Shown here one piece after another: positions 20,413-28,636 of a DNA stretch of 28,636 bases. Each line of letters opens with the position of its first letter. Position 1 is the stretch's first letter. The notes under the pieces are model-generated. The model ran no database searches and had not been told where the DNA came from. It saw only the letters and a program-made list of their open reading frames with translations. Both the position numbers and the translations under genes were made by a program. This DNA comes from Rhizophagus sp. LPA8_4_AMF (Eukaryota; Glomeromycota; Glomeromycetes; Glomerales; Glomeraceae), in NCBI GenBank assembly GCA_021464525.1, contig JADRCO010000661.1:1-28636 (forward strand), read 5' to 3'.

Positions 20413-21622
20413 TTACACAAAAAACATAATGTAAGAAATTCTTTAAATAAAAAGGTCTTACTTTGTATTTGAAGAATTAATTCAAATGCTGAACATTGCC
20501 AAGCATGTCAACCTCTATACCTTATAATCCCAAAACTGCCGCCTTGTTGGTCATTGACATGCAAGTAAGTCATTGAAATTATTTTCCTAAAATTTGCGCC
20601 TTTCTAAATAATGACACTTAGTAGGAATTATTTCGTAACGATGCTACTGATATTATTCCAAACGTACAATCTCTTGTCAAAACTTGTCATGAGAAAGATA
20701 TTCCAGTTTTTTGGACTCAACATGGACACAGAAATCTTGAATTCGATGGAGGTGCTTTGGGACGATGGGTACGCAATAAACTAATTCTTGTATTTTCTAT
20801 TTAATAAACACTAAAAAAATTATTTTTTTAAGTGGGGAGATGAACTGATCAAATGGGGATCTGACGAATGGCAACTTCTAAAAGAAATGCAACCGTTTGT
20901 TTCTGTCGGTGTTCAATTATTCTCCAAAAATTCAGAAATTCGAATTGGATAAACTGCTTCCAATATTTAATATTTCATTCGAATATTTGTACCGAACTTA
21001 TACCTACTGTCTTTTTCCTTTTCTCTTCCAGAGATCCCAAACTTCACTTGATACCCTGGACTTCATCATCAAAAGCAAAACGCGTTATGATGCTTTCAAC
21101 AAGACTGAACTTAACTCCTTGCTTATCTCTCTTGGTATTGAGACACTCATCATTTCTGGTGTCAGGACAAATTTATGTTGTGAGACAACTGCCAGAAGTG
21201 AGTACAATGCACCTTTAACATTATATATAGAATTATTTACGCGTAGCGAAAAAGAGAAATTTGTCTGATCATATTATTATGTTGCAAATTTTTTAGGAGG
21301 ATTTGACGAGAATTATGATATTGTATTCATTAAAGACGCGACTGCTACAGAAAATCAAAAGATGCACGAGGTAGGCACGCGTTTTTTCCTGCGCAAATAA
21401 TATTTTATATTTTTATTAAATTGCCAAATTACTATATACTTTTTTGTCAATAGGCAACTCTGTTGAATATGGAGTATGGTTTTGCCAAAGTCGTTACTGC
21501 TATTGACGTTATTGAATGGCTTGCACACACCGGGAAAACATGATTGTAGAATATATGAACATTTTAAAGATTAATAGTCATTAGATGGGGCAAAGTATTT
21601 TGTCGAAGATCGATATCTGCAC
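20413..21622 (+). repeat. Segmental duplication unit B (isochorismatase region)
   Basis: This is the partner of 18847-19991 and carries the open gene copy. The 3' homology ends near 21622, after the shared ATTTTGTCGAAG/ATTTTGTCAAAG and GATATGCA-like words. Confidence 0.75.
20505..21543 (+). CDS. Isochorismatase-family cysteine hydrolase
   Basis: Six exons (20505-20564, 20625-20768, 20833-about 20898, about 21032-21197, 21297-21370, 21454-21543) give about 199 residues, the usual size of the family. Family landmarks are LLVIDMQELF (catalytic Asp in strand 1), PVFWTQHGH, DGGALGRWWGDELIKWGSDEW and IIKSKTRYDAF (catalytic Lys). SGVRTNLCCETTAR contains the nucleophile Cys (about residue 139), and VFIKDATAT follows. 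The enzyme probably hydrolyses a small amide or related ester in the cytosol; the substrate cannot be told. Intron 3 is uncertain. The frame requires a phase-0 or phase-2 junction, but the nearby sequence offers only weak donors (GTTTCT at 20899 or GTTTGT at 20895). In the pseudogene the same place reads GTATGT, so two bases seem lost here. The exon 2 acceptor TTAGTAG is used at its second AG. Otherwise it looks functional. Confidence 0.85.
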
Positions 21623-22130
21623 TAAATCAACTGTAAAATTATCGTTCACATCAATCGAACTATCATTTTTTATTATATTTATCACGTGACATAATTTAAT
21701 GGTTTAGTTTCTCCGTTTTTTACCCGTTTTCTATTCTATAGTATAATTTAAGACATGAAAAATTACCATTGAATACTTACTATAGCATAAATTTATGTTT
21801 TATTTTTTTCAAATGTTAAATGCACGTACAGATATGATGTAAGATCAGAAACCTTTTTACTGGTCTTACTGCATCAAATTGAGCGTTACTTATAATAAAG
21901 AGAGATGCTAAAATATTTAACAATAGACGTTATAGAGCATGTGTTTACAGATAACAGTTTCTTATTCTTAGTTCTCACGTGATCACCGAAGTATATAAAT
22001 ATACTGGATAATGATCTACCTGCCTTCGTTTTTTTTTCGCACGCACAATTCTTAATTGCAATAATGCTACAAGTATTAAGTATATAAAGATATATCGCCA
22101 TAGTAATTTAATAATCCATTATGTGATTAA
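21623..22130. other. AT-rich gap
   Basis: No gene was recognised. TCACGTGA words occur at about 21682 and 21975, flanking about 300 bases. They may mark ends of a small repeat but are too short to prove it. Confidence 0.35.
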
Positions 22131-22310
22131 ATTAAAAGAATATGGGCAGTCAATAGCTCATTGCACAAACAAAGTACGATCAAAAACTCAGAATTAGTTA
22201 AAAAGTTATTACATATTGATGACACAAAATTAATTGGATTTCGATTACATCAAAAACATCAACTAACACCCATCCGTCCAGCAAATGTGTATATTAAAAT
22301 GGATACTTAA
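22131..22310 (+). pseudogene. Unrecognised coding fragment
   Basis: A 59-codon frame between stops reads RIWAVNSSLHKQST, ELVKKLLHIDDTKLIGFRLH and LTPIRPANVYIKMDT. It has no ATG at its beginning and no splice partner. The text is protein-like, so it is probably a gene fragment, perhaps related to the fragment at 22980 on the other side of the MITE. No family is known. Confidence 0.25.
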
Positions 22311-22476
22311 ATATATACTGTATATCACAAATTATATTATCATAAAATCAAAAAAATTATACAATTACATCTCAAATTCATAAGGTAATTAATGCTTAAG
22401 TAATTTTATTTTATTTTATTACTTTATTAACAATTAAAAAAATATATATATATAGTTTCTACGCACCCCTTAACGA

Positions 22477-22498
22477 ACCTGCAAGAACTGTTGCAGGT
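22477..22498. repeat. Small hairpin followed by a T-run
   Basis: ACCTGCAA pairs with TTGCAGGT around a six-base loop, and a CCCTCTTTTTT run follows. The layout resembles an RNA 3' end or Pol III terminator, but no RNA gene was found upstream. Confidence 0.35.
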
Positions 22499-22570
22499 CC
22501 CTCTTTTTTAACACATAATGCTCAAATTCATCCTTTTATGTAAGTTACAATCTGTCATATCTTCGAGTTT

Positions 22571-22810
22571 TACCGTACCGCACTGCTTAACCTCTTTTGA
22601 GAATACCGAATACCCGTCTTAATATCAAATTTGCATTATATAGACTTATTTAATTTCATAAAATCAGTAAATTTTAATGGTTATTATAAATCAATTAAAA
22701 ATTTTCATATATTAAATCCTTCTAGTACTGTCAGAATTGAAGATGTACCCTGAGTATTATACAATTTTTAAACCAGGTATTTGTATTATAGTAAGCAGTG
22801 CGGTACGGTA
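22571..22810. mobile_element. MITE with perfect 19-base terminal inverted repeats
   Basis: The left end TACCGTACCGCACTGCTTA (22571-22589) is the exact reverse complement of the right end (22792-22810). Subterminal sequence is also inverted, GAATACCGAATACC on the left against GGTATTTGTATTA on the right. The element is 240 bases long, AT-rich inside and has no open frame. Flanks read CGAGTTT and GAGATTT, which may be a diverged target-site duplication. Superfamily is uncertain. The perfect ends suggest a fairly recent insertion. Confidence 0.8.
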
Positions 22811-22979
22811 GAGATTTTCCTTTCATCCTTTAAATTTTATAGATTCTATTAGCAATTTTTAAAGGGTATTCAATTTAAAATTTTAAATATACAATCTTCT
22901 TATACAAATTATAGATATGGTACTCCTAGCACAATTAAACTGACGAAATTAGAAATTCAAAATACAACATAATGTTAAG

Positions 22980-23135
22980 ATGATTTTATACAATCATTTT
23001 AAAGGAACTGTTATGAAAGTCTATCGGAAAAAAAATGGACGAAATAAGTTATACAGTACAACCTTTGATTTAGAAAGCGATAATGCAAGATATAATCAAC
23101 TTATTCAAAAAGAAAATTCAAGCATTTCCGCATGA
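22980..23135 (+). CDS. Hypothetical 51-residue open frame
   Basis: ATG to TGA with a basic, polar product: MILYNHFKGTVMKVYRKK followed by LYSTTFDLESDNARYNQLI. It is more polar than chance frames in this AT-rich DNA, so it may be a fragment of a larger gene. No family was recognised and no promoter or splice signals stand out. Confidence 0.25.
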   Translation: MILYNHFKGTVMKVYRKKNGRNKLYSTTFDLESDNARYNQLIQKENSSISA

Positions 23136-23500
23136 GATGTTATTAATGATAAACGGGATGATGGAACAGCATATTAATATACATGAAATGTGCAACAGAT
23201 GCTTATATTTAGAATACATATTCTTATTTTATTTTTAAATTTAGATACTAGTTTATGATAATTATTTGATAAATTTCTTAGTCATTGATATAAAGAACAC
23301 TTTATATCAGTAAAGTGTTCTTAAATTTGGAAAAATTATATAAGTAACATTCAAAAAAGGTGTACTCATCTATTACCAAGTTTTAATTATTACTCATGAG
23401 AAGAAGGCACCAAAGCTTTGGATATTCAAGACAATTCGGTTCCAGATTTTTTTTTCGCATTATGAATGTATAATTTAAGACAAGACAATTTAGATAGTAG

Positions 23501-23644
23501 AAATGTCAACATTCTTTATCATTAAGTGCGCCAGCAGCTGCAGCTGCTCCAATATCGTATGGTCGGCCACCAATTCCAGGACAGATGCCTCCTGCAATGC
23601 CATCGGGTGTGGCACCTAGACCAGGTATGCCTTCCGTTATGTGA
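23501..23644 (+). pseudogene. Pro/Met/Ala-rich C-terminal fragment, U1-C-like tail
   Basis: After an upstream stop, one frame gives 47 residues: LSAPAAAAAPISYGRPPIPG then QMPPAMPSGVAPRPGMPSVM and a stop. The mixture of APAAAAA with repeated P-x-M/G-M-P resembles the low-complexity tail of U1 snRNP protein C or other splicing factors. The zinc-finger part of U1-C is absent nearby, so this would be only a tail fragment, perhaps a stray exon or a pseudogene. The GC-rich composition sets it apart from its surroundings. The family assignment is tentative. Confidence 0.3.
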
Positions 23645-23699
23645 TTATAAAAATATCCCCTAATTATTTTGGTTATAATATAATGGAAGAAAAGGATGA

Positions 23700-23894
23700 A
23701 AAGGAAAGAGTTCTAAAACAAAGTGGGATGAATTTAATTTATTTAAAGTTGTTGAAGAAGAATGCAAAAGATTGATTGTCCGGAGCGAAGCGAAGGACTG
23801 TAAACGCTCCGGACTCAGTTTCCTGATCCAGCTGAATATAGAGGAGGAGGATATCCTCAAATATAGACAATTAAATATCATTAAATCTCAATGA
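23700..23894 (+). other. Open frame interrupted or extended by a hairpin insertion
   Basis: A 64-codon frame with no ATG reads KGKSSKTKWDEFNLFKVVEE, then ECKRLI, then runs straight through the hairpin at 23778-23814 (RSEAKDCKRS) and on to NIEEEDILKYRQLNII. The first part looks like a real protein. The hairpin adds residues without closing the frame. It is probably a gene fragment of unknown family. Confidence 0.25.
23778..23814. repeat. Perfect 10-base stem hairpin, repeat-like
   Basis: GTCCGGAGCG (23778-23787) pairs exactly with CGCTCCGGAC (23805-23814) around a 17-base loop AAGCGAAGGACTGTAAA. It is much more GC-rich than the flanks. The shape and compact size suggest a tiny palindromic insertion element. 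Confidence 0.6.
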
Positions 23895-24190
23895 AGATGC
23901 ATCTAGACAAGGTAAACTATAAAGATTATTTTCCTATTTATATTTATTAAACATCTAACTTTTTTCCTTTATATATTTAGGCTATAATCAAATATCGTAC
24001 TACTGTACATCAAGTTTATAACCATCAGATGATATCGTTAGGAGCGATTTGGATTTCATCTGAAAATTCAATAAATTTCGCAGATACTGTATTATCTAAA
24101 TTCAACAAAAATTATTCATTGCCTACTTTATTAATTTCGGAGGAAAATCTCATGAAAAATTTTGCAGAACAAATTAATTCAATTCTGTAG
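23891..24190 (+). CDS. Hypothetical two-exon frame
   Basis: A short first exon (23891-23911, MKMHLDK) and a good intron (GTAAAC .. TATTTAG, 23912-23980) lead to an open exon 23981-24190. The product is 76 residues and includes HQVYNHQMISLGAIWISS, SKFNKNYSLPTLLISEENL and MKNFAEQINSIL. The second exon is convincing as coding sequence. The first is short, so the true gene may start elsewhere or be a fragment. Family unknown. Confidence 0.35.
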
Positions 24191-25109
24191 ATGATAACTG
24201 AAGTTATTGTAATTCAGAATTTAATGAATAGGATGATAGCAAACGGAATGAATTTTAATCGTGAACTTTTCTTATAACGATTATCTTTGGAATTATTATA
24301 AAATTGGATAAAAATTAATAAATTTCACAAGAATATTGAGTGATGAATTGTGTTATTTTAAAGTCATTGGAATTTGAAGAGAAGGAAGAAATTGACATTG
24401 AAGGATCGATTAATCAAGAAAACTGAAGAATAAATTTCAATTTTAAAGGAGATATGACAAAATATTTAGAAACAAAATACATTATTTTTAACCAAACGGT
24501 TGGCGATGGCTTTGAAATATGTGGTCAAATTATTTTAAAAAGTATGTTATGATGGAATGGGAGGGTATGTTGTAAAATACCCGGGGCAATCAATATAAGC
24601 AGTGCTGACAAATATTTAGGACGAAATTGGCGATAGCTTTGAAATATGTGATCGAATTATTAAAAAAAGTAAATCTTTAGCTATATTATGACAGAAATGG
24701 GATCGCAGAGCTGACAAATATTTAGAATAAAATGCATTATTTTTAACCGAACGGCTACCAGACAATCGACACCTATGCTGTTTATTTTTCCAAATGAAAA
24801 TGTAAGAATCTCGTAGTTAGTAGTATTAGCGACAGCTGTAGAAATTTACCATAAATGTAGGAACAATGAAATAATATGTCGCAAAAATTCGCCTAGGATT
24901 AACTTTGCATCAAAAAAATAAAATTATTGTATTTGTGCTAAATTTAGGTGAAATAATAACTTTACTATGTAAAAGAAAATTTTTATAAATATAAAAATTA
25001 TACTTTATAATATTAACCTAATATTTCTGATACTTCTAATTTATTAAAATAATATAAATAAAGCAAATTCAGATTATCTTGTCAAACTATTTATTTAATT
25101 TGTTCAGTA
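24191..25109. repeat. Intergenic region with diverged direct repeats
   Basis: Two sequence units recur. Unit 1, beginning GACAAA(A)TATTTAGAA and ending TTTTTAACCAAACGG, is at 24456-24500 and again at 24713-24755. Unit 2, TTGGCGATGGCTTTGAAATA then TGTGGTC, is at 24500-24543 and again, diverged, at 24628-24670. A third partial GACAAATATTTAGG is at 24607. They suggest repeated local duplication. No open frame survives. Confidence 0.55.
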
Positions 25110-27480
25110 ACATTAAAAATCAAACAATACTCCTCCTCCTTATCATATTTATCAGTAATCATTTTTCATTTGGTCTATTCACTAAACCACAATGAGTAAA
25201 TGTTGGAGAAAGAAACTTCTCAAGATTTTCCAGATAAATGAAAAGTAGATGATATTGTTTCGATATTAATTTTTCCTGTACATCTCTAGTTTACAAACAA
25301 AACAAGAATCACCTCATAGTCATTCTTATAATTTTCTACCAATTTTATTGTTATATCATACCAATCTTTAATATCTGATGTTGACATTTTGGTTATTATA
25401 CCACATTCTGAGTACTTGATTTGTAAAACAATTGCTAATTTTTTTCAATTATTGGGAGAATCAAGAATCCAGCAGTGATCAATATTAGCATTTCCTTGGT
25501 AGTAGCGAAAAATGCCTTCTTCAAGTGAGTGGGTTACATTATAAAACTTGCAACATCACCTATCTTTACAAGAAACTTCTTACTCTCAGTATAGATTTTG
25601 AGATTATATAATCGTACCTTAGTATATCAGCACCTAATACATCACAAAATATATCCAATTATTCCTTTCTTAATGGTTAAATTCTTCTTTTCATAAATCA
25701 ATTTTGTGTATAATCTTAATTTTTTCATCATAATCCTTTTTTTGTTCTTTCAACTGTAAACAAAGTTTGTAAATTTCATAATTAACAGAATTAATCCTTG
25801 ACTTTTAACATAAATTAAACTACCCAATAAGGACTTTTTGGAAATACTCATATAAAAGTTCAAAATTTTGCTATTGCCAAGAAGTTTTATGTGTTGGAAA
25901 TAAAAGAAGATTATCTTGAAATACAGGTTTTACATTAGATATTAGAAGTTTGTTGTTGAGGACTTTAATAGTATAAAAGGCATAATGATAGTGTATCATT
26001 TATCATTAGTGTTAAAAAGATAGATTAAATCAGATTACTCAAATTCACCAATGGATATGCCATTTTTTAGTCAAAAATCTCACTTGATAAATTGTTCAAT
26101 ATAGATACCATCTGGATAACCAGTGTTAGAAATTATTTAGATAAGCCTGAACCCTTCTGGTGGCATCATCTTGATCTGCACAAATCCAGTCTATTGGTGC
26201 TCTTGCACTTCACAAGAAATGGAAATGGAATTGGACATCATAACTTTCTTTTAATTATTTCATTTATTATATCTTTAAGGTCAAGCAAAATCCATGTTTA
26301 AAGTTTAATATAATTATTCTTTAAAGTAATATGATTCTAAAATTCTTTCTTAAATTTAATTTAAATTCAATATTTCTTTTTATTTTGTATAGATTTATAG
26401 TTTTATTTTTTTCATAGGAATCAAATTCATTATTATTTCATTCAATAAGTCCAAATGAGATTACAGTATGTATATTATCAAGATCCTTCCAATCATCTGA
26501 ATCATTTCCAATTTTAGCAATCTTCTGCTAAAATATTTTAGTAAAAAGTTGATTTTTCCAGTTAAAATATGATGTAAGGGTAGAAGAACTTAAGAGATCA
26601 TCAATAAATTTTGGAATGAAGCCAGTGTCAAATATAGTAATAGGATCCCTGAATATAGAGATATTATATTAAGATAACTCTATACGTATACTTTAAAAAA
26701 ATTCTTCTAAGTAATATAAGTGTAACCATGTATACTTTGACCATTTTTACACTAATAAACATAGTAGATATCACATCAAATATCATGATGAGGTTCCAAT
26801 CAGTGTATTCAGAGGTCCTATAGTAATATGAAAATGTTATTAATTCAGGACAAAGTTACAAAATTCTGCTGAAAGCTTATTGATATCTTTATTAATAAGA
26901 TTAGAAAAGTAATGATTTAAGGCCTTGCATCACTAGATCTTTTTTTTCATTAGTTATTTGCTTTGAATAATCATATTTGTCAAGAAACATTGATTTTGCT
27001 GAGACTTCATTCAAAGGCTTGAGCTCCAACATTTCTTGAGTATGCTCTGTAGGTAAAAAATGAATGTTTGTAGCAGATGTTCCTGTACAGATTGGGATGA
27101 TAAAATATTTTCCAAAATACTTATCTGTCATATTATTACCATGCATGATACTACCAATCTCCCTTAGCATTGATTTAAAGAATTCGCAAGAATTTATCCA
27201 TGATAGTTATTGGTATTGTTGAACATCATTAATATAAAGTTGATATTCATCAAGATGAATGATAATAGCATCAACTGAATGCTGTTGCATTTTAAAGCGA
27301 TGTTGAAAGTATCTCACAAATCATGTCAGAAAGTCAGAAGAGTTTTTTATTGTCTGTTTTTAGTAAGTTATGTAGACAAGAATACTTAAATACCAACCCT
27401 GAAGCCACTGCCACACGTGTTCCTATTCACACACTTGAAATTTCACGCTTATGTGATGTACTTAGGAGGAGATAAATAGT
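25110..27480 (-). pseudogene. Fossil Crinkler-family (CRN-like) effector gene
   Basis: Read on the minus strand, pieces in the correct order match the NTPase-bearing Crinkler-like family common in these fungi. They include a Walker-B-like strand (IIIHLDEYQLYINDV, about 27240), then FIIPICTGTSATNIHFLP and LELKPLNEVSAKSMFLDKYD (26901-27110), then IFDTGFIPKFIDDLL (about 26590-26640). A C-terminal region contains EEGIFRYYQGNANIDH and YEVILVLFVN (about 25280-25540). The longest intact stretch is about 89 residues (26901-27170). The gene is broken in many places, probably ten or more, and no Walker A motif was found at its 5' end. It is a fossil copy and not expressed as a full protein. Confidence 0.7.
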
Positions 27481-28324
27481 AATTACCGGTAACATTTAGT
27501 TTGCGATATTTTTTTTTCTAAATCAGTCTTTATAGTAATAATATTTATTGAATGAGGGAATAGAGATATCAGTCAAAGATTTATAGTTTGATCATTAGAA
27601 ATACTGTGGTGACCAATAGGAATTAATGCTACTAATACTGATTTCAGTTAATATTGGATGTATCATAAAAATACTGGACAATAAAATCTCGCAATATTCC
27701 TAAATCCTAATTGACTGAACAAAAAGTATTTCCTTTTATTATAAAGGGAAAAAAAATAATGCTAAATAAAATAACTGGAATATTATTTATAAATACCCAA
27801 TAACTGCGGACATTAGGAATATTGTAGGAATTACATTTCATATGATACAGATGTCAAATTATATCAAATACCCATTTGTAATGATATGAGAGATGATATC
27901 CTTGGATTCTTTTTGCCGAAAAAATGATGTCAAAAGTAAGAGAAGATGACATAAAAAGATTTATCTAATTATAAAGGAAAAGTATTAGAAGAAACACATA
28001 TAATAGGTATACCTAAGAACTTTTAACTATTTAGGATTATAAACTAATAACAAATATTATTTACAAAAGGTTCAAAAAGCGTTAAACTGAAAACATAACT
28101 AACCTCCATCCTGATCAATGATCAAATGATTTTATTAAAAAAGATTTTCTGATTGACGATTTTCATTAAAATAATCCTAAAATTATTCAATTTTATTTAT
28201 AAGATTTTAAATAATAAAAAAACCAATTTTAAACTTTTGAATTTTGTTTTTTTGAAACTTGAAATTATTTTTTGTCTGTCAAATTATATTAAAAAATATA
28301 CTTATCGGGTAGCTTTAATCAAAG
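27481..28324. other. AT-rich region with a possible inverted-repeat element
   Basis: CAATATTCCTAA (27692-27703) is the exact reverse complement of TTAGGAATATTG (27813-27824), bounding about 130 bases. This may be a small MITE or one shared by chance in AT-rich DNA. Open frames here are short and lysine/isoleucine-rich, with nothing recognised. Confidence 0.35.
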
Positions 28325-28480
28325 CTTTGATTGATTTTGATTGATTTGTCAATTGATTCATCGATTCATCTGATCAAAATAACGAGATTCGCATAACAAT
28401 TAATTAAAAAAAATGGATTTAATTAGTTTAAGGATTAGAGATTAGAATTAATGAATGATTATAAATGGGGATTATTGATT
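28325..28480. repeat. GATT-rich low-complexity DNA
   Basis: Words such as TTGATTGATTTTGATTGATT and GATTAGAGATTAGAATTAAT recur. This is simple-sequence-like DNA with no coding content seen. Confidence 0.5.
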
Positions 28481-28636
28481 AAGGAGTTCTCACGCATCTT
28501 CTTCAATGAGATTGGCTAATGATTGAGATTTTGCTCAAGTATTGCGGTCAATTGAAGTAAAAATAGATAAAAAAGGAAATCAACATCAACCAATACTTAC
28601 AAATTAGGATATATTATGCTTTTTTGGCCAATCAGA
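28481..28636 (+). pseudogene. Decayed coding fragment running off the window
   Basis: One frame reads SSHASSSMRLAND, a stop, then DFAQVLRSIEVKIDKKGNQH and QPILTN followed by another stop and DILCFFGQS at the edge. The QVLRSIEVKIDKKG stretch looks like real protein. Family unknown; more sequence to the right would be needed to identify it. Confidence 0.3.

Noticed and set aside
20868-21268. Two overlapping plus-strand frames of 116 and 123 codons
   Set aside because: They read through an intron of the isochorismatase gene; only part of one frame coincides with real exons.
22477-22510. Hairpin plus T-run as a bacterial-type terminator
   Set aside because: The genome is eukaryotic and no RNA gene precedes it; kept only as a hairpin.
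26092-26301. Plus-strand frame of 69 codons
   Set aside because: It lies antisense to the Crinkler-like fossil and has no recognisable features.
27298-27474. Plus-strand open frame containing SESQKSFLLSVFSKLC
   Set aside because: The opposite strand reads as Crinkler-like text in order with the rest of the fossil gene (RVAVASGLVFKY and FVRYFQHRF), so the plus-strand frame is a shadow.
1-28636. LTR elements, Polintons, viral genes or CRISPR arrays
   Set aside because: No long direct terminal repeats, reverse transcriptase, integrase or capsid-like text, and no regularly spaced repeats, were seen.

Overview
The window looks like nuclear DNA of a fungus. It is strongly AT-rich, and its genes carry short GT..AG introns of roughly 50-110 bases. 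The protein types present (tectonin beta-propellers, a seven-helix receptor, an isochorismatase-type hydrolase and a Crinkler-type relic) fit an arbuscular mycorrhizal fungus such as Rhizophagus or a close relative. That placement rests on recognising the protein families, not on a search. No tRNA, rRNA or CRISPR array was seen.

Layout. Positions 1-140 are a GAGCC/AAGCC-rich palindromic repeat. From about 240 to 9,130 the minus strand holds a tandem array of at least eight copies of one five-exon gene. Two copies (4673-5852, 6163-7345) are fully open. One (2796-3877) is open but has an altered C-terminus. One (1209-2359) is broken only in its last exon. The outer copies (243-863, 7740-8440, 8628-8960, 8986-9125) are progressively decayed. 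The intact products, about 257-276 residues, are an N-terminal membrane anchor followed by a very divergent tectonin-like propeller. On the plus strand, divergently oriented, lies an intact classical soluble tectonin gene (9454-10452, 226 residues). It has the same intron number, the same intron phase order (0, 2, 1, 2) and homologous splice positions, so the membrane-anchored array and the soluble lectin appear to share one ancestor. This is the most interesting system in the window.

Positions 10453-13499 are largely non-coding with a few gene fragments. An intact two-exon gene for a seven-transmembrane, GPCR-like protein follows (13500-14828). Positions 14829-18939 are mostly repeats and decayed transposon-like DNA. 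Next are two tandem copies of an isochorismatase/cysteine-hydrolase gene: a pseudogene (18940-19913) and an apparently functional copy (20505-21543), separated by a patch of degenerate CCTAA telomere-like repeat. From 21544 to 25100 there is a clear MITE (22571-22810), small open fragments, a hairpin and diverged direct repeats. Positions 25110-27480 (minus) are a fossil Crinkler-family gene with many breaks. The last kilobase is low-complexity DNA with a decayed coding fragment running off the end.

Functionally, the tectonins are likely glycan-binding propellers. Soluble fungal tectonins are known as defence lectins, and the anchored family may display a related propeller at a membrane. The receptor and hydrolase genes look independent, with no sign of operon-like organisation.
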